DNA from: Niabella soli DSM 19437
GTDB taxonomy: Bacteria; Bacteroidota; Bacteroidia; Chitinophagales; Chitinophagaceae
DNA length: 64,000 nt
Direction of reading: 5' to 3'
Assembly: GCF_000243115.2 (NCBI RefSeq)
Contig: NZ_CP007035.1
Location: 2,418,001 to 2,482,000 of the forward strand
Shown: positions 1-7,840 of the stretch, piece by piece
How positions within the stretch are numbered: position 1 is the stretch's first letter
How the letters are laid out: each line of letters starts with the position of its first letter
Made by a program: the position numbers and the translations under genes
The notes under the pieces: model-generated
Database searches by the model: none
What the model saw: only the letters and a program-made list of their open reading frames with translations
Told to the model about the DNA's origin: nothing

Positions 1-297
1 GAATTAACACAGGACGAACAATTTTGGGCGGGATGTAAGAGCTGCGTGAACTATGAAATTCTTATGAGCAAAGACCGTAAGAATTGCATGTGCACCGCCA
101 TGCTTTATGATCCTAAAGACCATTATGAACCTGAAGAAACAAAAGCGTTTTTTGAGGAAAATAAAACCGGGCTGGAACGCCTGCAGCGTTTTAAACAATG
201 GAAATTCTTAAAAGCTTTCCGGAAAAAAGATAAAACCGGGGGTGGCGCAGGAGGCGGAACATTGAAATCGTTTTTTAAAGGGATGTTTCATTTATAA
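1..297 (+). CDS. 3' end of an unidentified protein upstream of argG (possibly a GNAT acetyltransferase)
   Basis: The reading frame is open from the first base of the window and stops at 297, so about 98 C-terminal residues of a longer protein are visible; an internal ATG at 46 is probably not the true start. The visible part holds a Cys-x-x-Cys pair (CKSC) near its beginning, a second Cys-x-Cys (CMC), a central acidic stretch and a basic, glycine-rich tail (GGGAGGG). It ends 24 bases before argG on the same strand, so it is likely the upstream gene of the arginine operon. In Bacteroidota a GNAT-type acetyltransferase often sits beside argG, which makes that a reasonable guess, but the acetyl-CoA-binding part is outside the window and nothing visible proves it. 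Confidence 0.5.
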   Translation, partial: ELTQDEQFWAGCKSCVNYEILMSKDRKNCMCTAMLYDPKDHYEPEETKAFFEENKTGLERLQRFKQWKFLKAFRKKDKTGGGAGGGTLKSFFKGMFHL

Positions 298-321
298 ATC
301 AAATCATAAGTCAATAATATT

Positions 322-1524
322 ATGGCAAAAAAAGTTGTATTAGGGTTTAGCGGCGGTTTAGACACTTCCTTTTGTGTAAAATATCTTACTGATGAAAAAG
401 GGTATGAAGTACACAGCATTATTGTGAACACCGGCGGCTTCAGCGAAGAGGAGTTGAAAAAGATTGAGGAGCATGCTAAAAAGCTGGGTGTAAAATCGCA
501 TAAAGCAGTAAATGCCGTAAAAAACTATTACGACTCCATTATCCGCTACCTGGTTTTCGGAAATGTGCTCAAGAATAACACATACCCCTTAAGCGTATCT
601 GCAGAGCGCTTAAGCCAGGCGCTGCATATTGCAAAATACGCCCGGGAAATCAATGCCGATGCTATCGCACACGGAAGTACCGGTGCGGGCAACGACCAGG
701 TGCGTTTTGATATGATCTTCCAGATCATGGCCCCGGAAATAGAGATCATCACTCCTATCCGTGATATGAATCTCAGCCGCGCTTCCGAGGTAGAATATCT
801 GCAAAGTAAAGGTGTGGATATGAACTTCGAAAAGTCAGTCTACTCAATAAACAAAGGCCTTTGGGGTACCAGCGTTGGGGGAAAAGAAACACTTTCCTCG
901 AACGGCTACCTGCCGGATGAGGCCTGGCCTACTCCGGTTACCCAAACAGGTACCGAACCCGTTAAACTTTCGTTTGAGCAAGGGGAGCTTAAAAAAGTAA
1001 ATGATGAAACTTTTGACCACCCTACTCAGGCCATTCAACACTTACAGCAAATTGCAGGTCCTTACGGCATCGGGCGTGATATACATGTAGGCGATACGAT
1101 CATTGGTATAAAGGGCCGCGTGGGCTTTGAAGCGGCTGCACCCATCCTGATCATTAAAGCGCACCATGCACTGGAAAAACATGTATTGAGCAAATGGCAG
1201 TTACAGTGGAAAGACCAGCTTTCTTCGTTCTATGGCACCTGGCTGCATGAAGGCCAGATCCTGGACCCGGTAATGCGGGATATCGAAGCCTACCTGGAAA
1301 GCAGCCAGCGCAATGTAACCGGCGATGTGTTCCTGCAATTGCATCCCTACCGCTACCAGGTATTGGGCATAGAAAGCCCTTATGATTTAATGAACAATGC
1401 TTTTGGAAGCTATGGCGAAACCAACAGGAGTTTTACCGGTGATGATGTAAAAGGGTTTACCAAAATATTTGGCAACCAAACTTCCATCTACCACCAGATA
1501 AAAGAACATGCCAACAAGGGATAA
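322..1524 (+). CDS. argG: Argininosuccinate synthase
   Basis: Cytosolic enzyme that joins citrulline and aspartate with ATP to give argininosuccinate, the second last step of arginine synthesis. The N-terminus carries the PP-loop ATP pyrophosphatase motif SGGLDTS (residues 10-16), and the family motif AHGSTGAGNDQVRFD lies at residues 116-130. The 400-residue length is normal for the family. The ATG at 322 gives the expected N-terminus (MAKKVVLGFSGG). It lies 24 bases after the preceding gene and its last codons overlap the following cupin gene by 17 bases, which argues for one transcript with argC further downstream. No riboswitch or ARG-box is recognisable in front of it. Confidence 0.97.
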   Translation: MAKKVVLGFSGGLDTSFCVKYLTDEKGYEVHSIIVNTGGFSEEELKKIEEHAKKLGVKSHKAVNAVKNYYDSIIRYLVFGNVLKNNTYPLSVSAERLSQALHIAKYAREINADAIAHGSTGAGNDQVRFDMIFQIMAPEIEIITPIRDMNLSRASEVEYLQSKGVDMNFEKSVYSINKGLWGTSVGGKETLSSNGYLPDEAWPTPVTQTGTEPVKLSFEQGELKKVNDETFDHPTQAIQHLQQIAGPYGIGRDIHVGDTIIGIKGRVGFEAAAPILIIKAHHALEKHVLSKWQLQWKDQLSSFYGTWLHEGQILDPVMRDIEAYLESSQRNVTGDVFLQLHPYRYQVLGIESPYDLMNNAFGSYGETNRSFTGDDVKGFTKIFGNQTSIYHQIKEHANKG

Positions 1525-1867
1525 TAAAATAGTAAGCGGCGCACAACCGCTTCATTCCTATATCTGGGGAAGAGATTGCACTGCGGCTGTTTTGACCGAT
1601 AATGCATCGCTGTCCATAAAGCAGGAAACCATCCCCACCGGCAACGGTGAGCAATTGCACTTTCATCATACCGCTGTTCAGTTTTTTTTTATATTGAAAG
1701 GCAGGGCTGGCTTTGAGATTGATGCAGTTTTTTATACAGTAAACGCCAACGAGGGGATCCTGATTTATCCCGGCCAAAAGCACCGGGTTTTCAATGAAGG
1801 CATGGAGGAGCTGGAATTTATTGTGTATTCACAGCCTTCAACCAACAATGACCGTGTAAATTTGTAA
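1508..1867 (+). CDS. Small single-domain cupin protein
   Basis: A 119-residue protein with one cupin fold. The first cupin motif is visible as an H-x-H pair in EQLHFHHTAVQFFFILKG (about residues 50-67), and the second as the PGQKHRVFNEG segment (about 88-98), which supplies the usual last metal-binding histidine. Cupins of this size bind a metal and act on or sense small molecules; the substrate cannot be read from the sequence. The start at 1508 lies within the argG 3' end (17-base overlap, different frame), a sign of translational coupling. Its placement between argG and argC suggests but does not prove a link with arginine metabolism. Confidence 0.75.
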   Translation: MPTRDNKIVSGAQPLHSYIWGRDCTAAVLTDNASLSIKQETIPTGNGEQLHFHHTAVQFFFILKGRAGFEIDAVFYTVNANEGILIYPGQKHRVFNEGMEELEFIVYSQPSTNNDRVNL

Positions 1868-1921
1868 TAATAATAAGCTTTTCGTCAGAAAAGAGTTGTA
1901 GATCATAAAAGCAGCGGGGCT

Positions 1922-2224
1922 ATGATTTATATAACGCAGTTGATCTATATAAAAGGCGGACAGGAAGAGGTATTCAATCAGTTTGAAGCCATTGCGATTC
2001 CGTTAATAACGAAATATAATGGCCGGCTTTTGTTGCGCATAAGACCCACAGAAGATTCTTTTATAGAAGAGCATATCGAAAAGCCCTTTGAAATTCATTT
2101 TGTTGAATTTGATACGGAATATGATTTTCAGAATTTTATGAAAGATGAAGAACGAAAGAAAATAGTACACTTAAAAGAGCAATCAATAAAAGCTGTTTTA
2201 TTAGTAAAAGGTGAAAAGGTATAA
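1922..2224 (+). CDS. Small dimeric alpha/beta-barrel-like protein (DUF1330-like)
   Basis: A 100-residue protein starting MIYITQLIYIKGG. The pattern of an opening beta strand, an 'F-x-x-F-E' helix, a proline-containing turn, a second strand with 'NGRLLLRIRP', and a closing 'FEIHFVEFDTEYDFQNFM' strand-helix is that of the DUF1330/EthD-type ferredoxin-like fold. No catalytic residue is evident. It lies 54 bases after the cupin gene and 27 bases before argC on the same strand, so it is probably part of the same transcript. Family assignment is by appearance only. Confidence 0.65.
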   Translation: MIYITQLIYIKGGQEEVFNQFEAIAIPLITKYNGRLLLRIRPTEDSFIEEHIEKPFEIHFVEFDTEYDFQNFMKDEERKKIVHLKEQSIKAVLLVKGEKV

Positions 2225-2251
2225 TCAAACAAAATTATTAAATTAAAAATC

Positions 2252-3232
2252 ATGATAAAGGCCGGAATTATTGGGGGCGCAGGGTATACAGGGGGTGAAT
2301 TAATTCGTTTATTAATCAACCATCCGCAGGTGGATATTGTCTTTATTCATAGCCGCAGCAACGCGGGCAAGTTGGTTACTGATGTACATACCGACCTGAT
2401 CGGCGATACCGACCTTATATTTGCTGATACGATTTCACAAGATATTGATGTGCTGTTTCTTTGTCTGGGGCATGGGGAGTCAACGCGTTTCCTGCAGGAA
2501 ACCCCAATCGATCTTTCTGTAAAGATCATTGACCTGGCAAATGACTTTCGTTTGGTAAAAGACCGCAACCAGCCTTCGCTGAACCGCACATTTATTTACG
2601 GGCTTCCGGAATTAAACCGGGAGGCTATTAAAACAGCTCAAAATATTGCCAATCCCGGCTGTTTCGCTACAACCATTCAAATGGGTTTATTACCCTTAGC
2701 AAGCACCGGCATTTTAAAAGAAATTTATACAACGGGGATCACCGGTTCAACAGGGGCAGGACAAAAACTGGCGGCCACTTCTCATTTCAGTTGGCGCGCC
2801 AATAATATACAAGCCTACAAAACGCTTACCCATCAGCATCTGGGTGAGATCGGCGAGTCGTTGGATCAACTACAACCCGGCACGGAGATCAATCTTAGTT
2901 TTGTACCCTGGCGGGGCGATTTCACACGCGGTATCTTTGTAAGCTCTACCATTACAACAGATCTTTCCCTGGAAGAACTTTACCGGATTTTTGAAGACTT
3001 TTATAAAGGGCATCCGTTCACTTCTGTTAGTCGCGCCCCGATCTTTTTAAAGCAGGTCGTTAATACGAATAAGGCGGTAGTACAACTGGAAAAAGTAGGC
3101 ACGAAGCTCGTAGTGCATTCCGCTGCGGATAACTTATTAAAAGGCGCCTGCGGGCAGGCAGTCCAGAATATGAACCTGATGTTCGGATTAGATGAGCGCA
3201 CCGGACTGAACCTGAAACCTATTGCGTTTTAA
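2252..3232 (+). CDS. argC: N-acetyl-gamma-glutamyl-phosphate reductase
   Basis: Catalyses the NADPH-dependent reduction of N-acetyl-glutamyl-phosphate to the semialdehyde, the third step of ornithine/arginine synthesis. The nucleotide-binding motif GGAGYTGGEL is at residues 8-17 and the active-site cysteine is C137 in NPGCFATT. The 326-residue length is that of the short, bacterial ArgC type. It is the last plus-strand gene of the arginine block and meets the aldo/keto reductase gene tail to tail at a strong hairpin (3240-3268). In Bacteroidota some species use N-succinyl rather than N-acetyl intermediates; the sequence here does not decide this. Confidence 0.96.
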   Translation: MIKAGIIGGAGYTGGELIRLLINHPQVDIVFIHSRSNAGKLVTDVHTDLIGDTDLIFADTISQDIDVLFLCLGHGESTRFLQETPIDLSVKIIDLANDFRLVKDRNQPSLNRTFIYGLPELNREAIKTAQNIANPGCFATTIQMGLLPLASTGILKEIYTTGITGSTGAGQKLAATSHFSWRANNIQAYKTLTHQHLGEIGESLDQLQPGTEINLSFVPWRGDFTRGIFVSSTITTDLSLEELYRIFEDFYKGHPFTSVSRAPIFLKQVVNTNKAVVQLEKVGTKLVVHSAADNLLKGACGQAVQNMNLMFGLDERTGLNLKPIAF

Positions 3233-3239
3233 AGTAAAG

Positions 3240-3268
3240 ACCTGTGAGGTTTTAAAAACCTCACAGGT
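3240..3268. terminator. Bidirectional hairpin terminator between convergent argC and aldo/keto reductase genes
   Basis: Perfect 13-base-pair inverted repeat (arm acctgtgaggttt) with a 3-base loop. It starts 8 bases after the argC stop and ends 8 bases before the stop codon of the minus-strand gene. The same arm sequence, slightly altered, appears at 18866-18898, so it belongs to a repeated family. Confidence 0.75.
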
Positions 3269-3275
3269 TTGTTCC

Positions 3276-4259
3276 TCACTTCAGGATTTTTTCAATAGCG
3301 TTCAGCTCTTCTTTTGAAAACTTTTCATTTTGGAGGCATTTTAACGAATCCAGTAATTGTTCGCTGCTGCTGGCGCCCACCAAAACCGAGGTAATCCGTT
3401 TATCTTGCAGCAGCCACGCAAGCGCCATTTGCGCGAGCGATTGACCGCGTTTTTTTGCTACTTCGTTTAATGCGGTTACCTGTTGCAGTCTTGCCGGTGT
3501 TATTTCCGCCTTTTGCAAAAAGCCATGCTTTTTAGCTGCCCTTGAATTTTTGGGGATCCCTTTTAAATATTTATTGGTCAGTAACCCTTGTGCAAGGGGA
3601 GAAAACGGAATACAGCCCACCCCTTCTTTCTCCAAAAGATCCAGCAAGCCATCCTCTACCCACCGCTCAAACATTGAATACTTGGGTTGGTGGATCAAGC
3701 ACGGAGTTCCCAGCTCTTTCAGTATTTTAAATGCTTTGGCTGCTTCTTCCTTCCGGTAGTTGGAGATACCTACATAGAGCGCCTTTCCCTGGCGTACGAT
3801 AAGATCCAATGCGGTCATTGTCTCTTCCAGTGGCGTTTCGGGATCAGGCCGGTGGTGATAAAAAATATCAACATAATCCAGTTGCATCCGTTTAAGACTC
3901 TGATCCAGGCTGGACACCAGGTATTTTTTAGAACCCCAGTCACCATAAGGCCCATCCCACATGGTGTATCCCGCTTTGGATGAAATGATCAGCTCATCCC
4001 TGTGATTTTTGAAATCGGTATGCAGGATCTTTCCAAAATTGGTTTCAGCCGATCCGGGCGCCGGTCCGTAATTATTTGCCAGATCAAAATGGGTGATTCC
4101 CGCGTCAAAGGCCGTATGCAACGTTTTGCGGTAAACCTTCGGATCATCCACATCGCCGAAATTATGCCACAAGCCTAACGAGAGGGCCGGTAATTTCAGA
4201 CCTGACTTTCCGCATCGGCGGTATTCCATTTCCGTATATCTTGATGGATTAAATTTCAT
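3276..4259 (-). CDS. Aldo/keto reductase (YghZ / L-glyceraldehyde 3-phosphate reductase type)
   Basis: An NADPH-dependent TIM-barrel oxidoreductase. The N-terminal segment NPSRYTEMEYRRCGKSG and the following LPALSLGLWHNFGD are typical of the YghZ (AKR14) subfamily. The catalytic Asp and Tyr lie in FDLANNYGP (about residue 60-68), the Lys in ISSKAGY, and the His in YHHRPDPETP. The start is taken at the ATG at 4259 (MKFNPSRY), because the family begins there; an upstream in-frame extension of 12 residues exists but looks like leader sequence. YghZ-type enzymes reduce L-glyceraldehyde 3-phosphate and methylglyoxal, a detoxifying role; the physiological substrate here is inferred. Confidence 0.9.
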   Translation of the reverse strand: MKFNPSRYTEMEYRRCGKSGLKLPALSLGLWHNFGDVDDPKVYRKTLHTAFDAGITHFDLANNYGPAPGSAETNFGKILHTDFKNHRDELIISSKAGYTMWDGPYGDWGSKKYLVSSLDQSLKRMQLDYVDIFYHHRPDPETPLEETMTALDLIVRQGKALYVGISNYRKEEAAKAFKILKELGTPCLIHQPKYSMFERWVEDGLLDLLEKEGVGCIPFSPLAQGLLTNKYLKGIPKNSRAAKKHGFLQKAEITPARLQQVTALNEVAKKRGQSLAQMALAWLLQDKRITSVLVGASSSEQLLDSLKCLQNEKFSKEELNAIEKILK

Positions 4260-4320
4260 ATTCAATTTTTGTATGATTAAATTTAAAGAGAACAATAAAT
4301 CGCTGAAAAGAGGTCCTTTG

Positions 4321-4380
4321 GGTTACAGGTTCCTGGTTACAAGTTACAGGTAGAACCCTTGGAACCTGAAACCTGTAACC
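4321..4380. repeat. Intergenic inverted repeat built of 'ttacaggt' units
   Basis: The outer 10 bases (ggttacaggt at 4321-4330 and acctgtaacc at 4371-4380) are exact complements, and inner copies of ttacaggt / ggaacctg add further pairing. It begins just after the stop codon of the PBP4-type gene on the minus strand, so it probably ends or trims that transcript. It lacks a clean T-run. Confidence 0.55.
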
Positions 4381-4385
4381 TGCAA

Positions 4386-5756
4386 CTACTTCAATTCATC
4401 CAGCACCCTGTACATCTTCCGGACCAATGAAAGCTGGCTGCCACTATAATTATTTACCAGCATGGAAAAGATATAATTCTTCCCGTCTTTGGATTTTTGA
4501 TACCCCGAAAACCCTTTTACCCGGTTGATCGTACCGCTCTTCATCTTCATATCGTTATATAAAGGAAACGCTTCATAATAATCCGCAAACCAGGGCTGCT
4601 GCTGCGCATATCTTAATACGGTCACCTGCGCTTTTGTGGTGATCCGGTTTTGAGGGGAAAGTCCGGAACCATCATATAAATGCAATGCTTCCGGGTCGAT
4701 GCCCTTATCTTTCCAATAGGCTGTTTCGGCTTCAATGCCGCTTGCTGTTGTACCCAACCCTTTTTGTTTGAGCCCGATTGTTTTCAGTAATGCTTCGCCA
4801 TACAGGTTCACACTTTTTCTTAAAAACCAGTAAATAATTTTTGAGAGATCAGGGGAAGTATTGGTGAAAATCCAGTTTATGTTTTTCTCTTCTTTATCGG
4901 TAGTAATAACTTTATCAGTAGTAAAACGCACCACTCCTTTAAGGTTCGATATAATTGTTTTTACAAATTGATTGGCCGGATCATACAGGGAACCGGAAAC
5001 AACAAATTCATTTTTTCCTGAAGGGATCGATCCGGTAAGGATCCCGGTTTTGGCACCCATAGAGGGATAATAGAGGTTACTGTTATCCCCTGAAGTGGGG
5101 CTTCCCGCCTCCGCCCTTGAGGCAATAGTATAATCATAGAGATGCGGCTCTGTTTTTACGACGGTAACCGGACTGCCCTGTGCGCCTGATTTTAACACCA
5201 GGTCAAACTGGTTTTCCCGCCAGTTAACGGCCTGTGCGCCGGCTCCGTAGTAATTGCCCAGGTCTTCCCAGATCCATCCCCCCGGAATAGTCTGCTGGCC
5301 CCAGGGGCCGGTATAAAGTATAACGGAATTCAGCTCTTTGACGCCGGCTTGCTGTACTGCTGCTTTTAGCTTTGCCAGGAATACGGCATCCTTTGTTTCT
5401 TCCCACCGCCAACTGGCCAGCGTAGGGTCGCCGGAAGGAACTACATACAGGCTTTTCCCTTTGGGTGTGTTAACAATGCCAAACTTTGTTTCGTAAGTGA
5501 AATCTTTTCCCAGCACATCAAAGGCCGTTGCCGCTGTTATAATTTTTTCTGTGGATGCCGTAGCCATTCCAACGCTGCTGTTCTGATCAAAAACCACTTC
5601 CCCGGATCCTGCATCAATCACATACAGGGAGACCAGTGCGTGTTTTAGCTGCTCATCAGTAGTAAAGGCTTCCATAGCCGTATTTAATTTGGTAGCGGGC
5701 TGCCCTTGTCCCCAATACCAACTCAAACCAAAAAACAAAAGAAATCCCCATTTCAT
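4386..5756 (-). CDS. dacB: D-alanyl-D-alanine carboxypeptidase/endopeptidase (PBP4 type)
   Basis: Periplasmic peptidoglycan hydrolase of peptidase family S13 that trims or opens D-Ala cross-links. Residues 1-19 form a signal peptide. The three penicillin-binding motifs are present: S68-T-E-K71 (serine nucleophile and lysine), SGLSPQN near residue 360 in the place of SxN, and K406-S-G-T409. The 456-residue length fits PBP4. A TAnnTTTG box (5783-5790) lies 27 bases before the ATG, in the short gap to the upstream gene, so it may be transcribed on its own or together with that gene. Confidence 0.93.
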   Translation of the reverse strand: MKWGFLLFFGLSWYWGQGQPATKLNTAMEAFTTDEQLKHALVSLYVIDAGSGEVVFDQNSSVGMATASTEKIITAATAFDVLGKDFTYETKFGIVNTPKGKSLYVVPSGDPTLASWRWEETKDAVFLAKLKAAVQQAGVKELNSVILYTGPWGQQTIPGGWIWEDLGNYYGAGAQAVNWRENQFDLVLKSGAQGSPVTVVKTEPHLYDYTIASRAEAGSPTSGDNSNLYYPSMGAKTGILTGSIPSGKNEFVVSGSLYDPANQFVKTIISNLKGVVRFTTDKVITTDKEEKNINWIFTNTSPDLSKIIYWFLRKSVNLYGEALLKTIGLKQKGLGTTASGIEAETAYWKDKGIDPEALHLYDGSGLSPQNRITTKAQVTVLRYAQQQPWFADYYEAFPLYNDMKMKSGTINRVKGFSGYQKSKDGKNYIFSMLVNNYSGSQLSLVRKMYRVLDELK

Positions 5757-5782
5757 AGACGTACTATTAAAAAGGGAAAATA

Positions 5783-5790
5783 CAAATTTA
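5783..5790 (-). promoter_or_regulatory. Candidate Bacteroidota -7 promoter box for dacB
   Basis: Read on the minus strand this is TAAATTTG, matching TAnnTTTG, 27 bases upstream of the dacB ATG. No convincing -33 TTTG was found. Confidence 0.4.
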
Positions 5791-6744
5791 TTACCTGAAA
5801 TTAAATAAAGTAGCCGTGAACATTCCCCGCTCCCGCTTTTTAAAGATGATATCCCAGTTCCCGCTGTACCGCAATACGCTCGGGACGAGCAACCGGCCTA
5901 CATGCGTAAGCTCTACTTCCATATGTACATCAAAATCATAGGCACCGGTATTATAGCTGAGATCGTAGGTTCTCCCCAATATTTCGAAGTTGCGATCGTT
6001 AAACCAGGTAGTCATGTTATCATATACAATGCTGTTACGCTGGGAGCTGGTCAGCCCTGGTTTTGCCTTGATCTCAAATTTATAAGCACGCTGGCCATTG
6101 TACATCACATAATCTATATTATAATCATAAAGATCCGCAATGCGCGGATCAAAAACATTGCTCTTTTCCCCCATAAAAGGAATACCTGGAATTCTTTTCC
6201 CCGGATTAAAGAAAAGCATCTTTAATTGTTCCTTTCTTTTCTCAATACCCGATTTATCTTTTGGGTTCAGGCCGGCGTTCCCTACAATATTATTTTCTCC
6301 GCAAACCTTTCCAACCGTGAAAAAGAGCCCGGCATATAACTCAGCAGTGTAATAATTATAGCCGCCGCCACGGTCCACCATATCGCCCGTGGTTTTTTCA
6401 TATTCTTTGGTCATGGTTCTGCAACCGCCACTGTACGTCTGATGCGTTTTGCTGTCGAGCGAAGCTATTTGCCGCCCCTGCTTGTCTTTCATCACAATAT
6501 TATTCAGCGAGGAAAAATTAAGGACCCGCAGGTTCTTAAAAGCCTTATAAAAAGTAGTGTCTTTTTTTACCCGGTCGATAAAACTGGGCACATTCAATTT
6601 ATTATTGATGACCACGTCCGAAAGGGTAATCATTTGGGCCAGCCGCTCATTCTCCAGCGAATCCTGGGTTTCCAGACTAACCTGCGCGTTAACGATCGCG
6701 CCCATCCCCATAAAAAATAAAAGAAATAAAAACCGTTTCTTCAT
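5791..6744 (-). CDS. Secreted protein of unknown function
   Basis: A 317-residue protein with an N-terminal signal peptide (KKRFLFLLFFMGMGAIVNA, cleavage after the Ala of NAQ). The mature part has a cysteine in SGGCRTMTKEYE and another in KVCGENN, and a C-terminal half of alternating beta-strand pattern (YAYKFEIKAKP-like, 'DNMTTWFNDRNFEILGRTYDL', 'VHMEVELTHVGRLLVPSVLRY') that ends in an aromatic residue pair. This pattern resembles LolA-like half-barrel or outer-membrane-associated proteins, but I do not recognise the family. It lies 35 bases upstream of dacB on the same strand, which suggests an envelope role. Confidence 0.8.
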   Translation of the reverse strand: MKKRFLFLLFFMGMGAIVNAQVSLETQDSLENERLAQMITLSDVVINNKLNVPSFIDRVKKDTTFYKAFKNLRVLNFSSLNNIVMKDKQGRQIASLDSKTHQTYSGGCRTMTKEYEKTTGDMVDRGGGYNYYTAELYAGLFFTVGKVCGENNIVGNAGLNPKDKSGIEKRKEQLKMLFFNPGKRIPGIPFMGEKSNVFDPRIADLYDYNIDYVMYNGQRAYKFEIKAKPGLTSSQRNSIVYDNMTTWFNDRNFEILGRTYDLSYNTGAYDFDVHMEVELTHVGRLLVPSVLRYSGNWDIIFKKRERGMFTATLFNFR

Positions 6745-6790
6745 CGTGCAAAGAAAAACAAAGGGTTGTTAACAGCAACAAAAGATTTTA

Positions 6791-7768
6791 TCATAGGGCT
6801 AAAAGGCTGCAGCCGCGAACGTCCGCATGATCCATCCGGCCCAATACCTCAAAAGAACTATTTTCATATACCTGCCCGAGATCATCGGTGGCTATAAATG
6901 CACAAGAGTAGATATTAGCCAGATCAATAATATTTAAAACCCCTTTCCCGGGTTTTGTTGAAACAGCAAGCGGGTCGTCTTCCTCCCTGGTTACCGCCCG
7001 CATCCACGGCGGGGTCCGAAAAATACCATCCCCCTTTGAGTAGGCCTGGGAGAGCAGTTCCGTCATTCCGTATTCCGAATGTACTTTAGGCACGCCGAAT
7101 CCCTGTCGCAACAGATCGTGCACTTCGGCGCGGATCAGCTCCCGTCGCCTTCCCTTCATTCCCCCGGTTTCCATAACGATCGTATGTTCCAGCTTTTGCG
7201 GGAACAGCCGGGCAAAATCAAGCAATGCATAGGTTACTCCTATCAGCAGGGTTTTTTGTCCCTGCGCTTCAAGACCGGCCAGGGTTGCAGCAAGCGCTTC
7301 CCAGTCATCCAGGTAAAATCCGCTTTGCGGATGCCGGCTCGCCCGGACCAGGTGGTCTACCATAAATACCAGTGAAGAATTTCCCCTTTCCAGGTAGGAA
7401 GGCAATAATCCTATTACACAATATTGCTCCACAGGGCCATAAAAGCGGGTAAAGGTTTGCATAAAGCTTTGGGTGTACAATCCGGTGTCTTTAACCCAGT
7501 GCCTGCTATTGACGGTTGTGGTGGTGCCACTGCTTTCAAAAAACACTTCGGGCTCAAAATCAGTTGTGGTAACCGCATGCGTCTTAAAAAACCGGATCGG
7601 TAAAAAAGGAATAGCTGCTATTGTTTTAATACGCCCGGTATCGCACCCGATGGCTTGCACATATTCCCGGTAAATACTGTTATTCTCATATTGATAAAAG
7701 AACAGTTCCGTTGCTACTGCCTCGAAACTGCCTTCATCAACTGAAAATATTTTATCTTTTAGCTGCAT
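6791..7768 (-). CDS. LuxE-like acyl-protein synthetase / adenylate-forming enzyme
   Basis: A 325-residue protein of the LuxE family, relatives of the ANL adenylate-forming enzymes. The nucleotide-binding motif is FFESSGTTTTV (about residues 76-86) and the adenylation-type motif HSEYGMTELLSQAY lies near residue 243. LuxE activates fatty acids for reduction in luminous bacteria; in Bacteroidota lone LuxE-like genes are common and their acyl substrate is unknown. There is no luxC, luxD or luxAB nearby. It is divergent from the UbiA-like gene, and each has its own promoter box in the 72-base gap. Confidence 0.85.
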   Translation of the reverse strand: MQLKDKIFSVDEGSFEAVATELFFYQYENNSIYREYVQAIGCDTGRIKTIAAIPFLPIRFFKTHAVTTTDFEPEVFFESSGTTTTVNSRHWVKDTGLYTQSFMQTFTRFYGPVEQYCVIGLLPSYLERGNSSLVFMVDHLVRASRHPQSGFYLDDWEALAATLAGLEAQGQKTLLIGVTYALLDFARLFPQKLEHTIVMETGGMKGRRRELIRAEVHDLLRQGFGVPKVHSEYGMTELLSQAYSKGDGIFRTPPWMRAVTREEDDPLAVSTKPGKGVLNIIDLANIYSCAFIATDDLGQVYENSSFEVLGRMDHADVRGCSLLAL

Positions 7769-7781
7769 TAAAATTGTCGCT

Positions 7782-7790
7782 GCAAAAATA
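7782..7790 (-). promoter_or_regulatory. Candidate promoter box of the LuxE-like gene
   Basis: Reads TATTTTTGC on the minus strand (TAnnTTTG match), 14 bases upstream of the ATG, which implies a very short leader. A TTTA at the right spacing may stand in for the -33 TTTG. Confidence 0.4.
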
Positions 7791-7814
7791 CAACTCTGTG
7801 ATCTTTAAAGAAGT

Positions 7815-7823
7815 TAAGTTTGC
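7815..7823 (+). promoter_or_regulatory. Candidate promoter box of the UbiA-like gene
   Basis: Reads TAAGTTTGC, a full TAnnTTTG match, ending 17 bases before the ATG at 7841. The in-frame TTG at 7820 lies inside this box, so it is unlikely to be the start codon. Confidence 0.5.
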
Positions 7824-7840
7824 AGAAGAAACGGGCTAAA

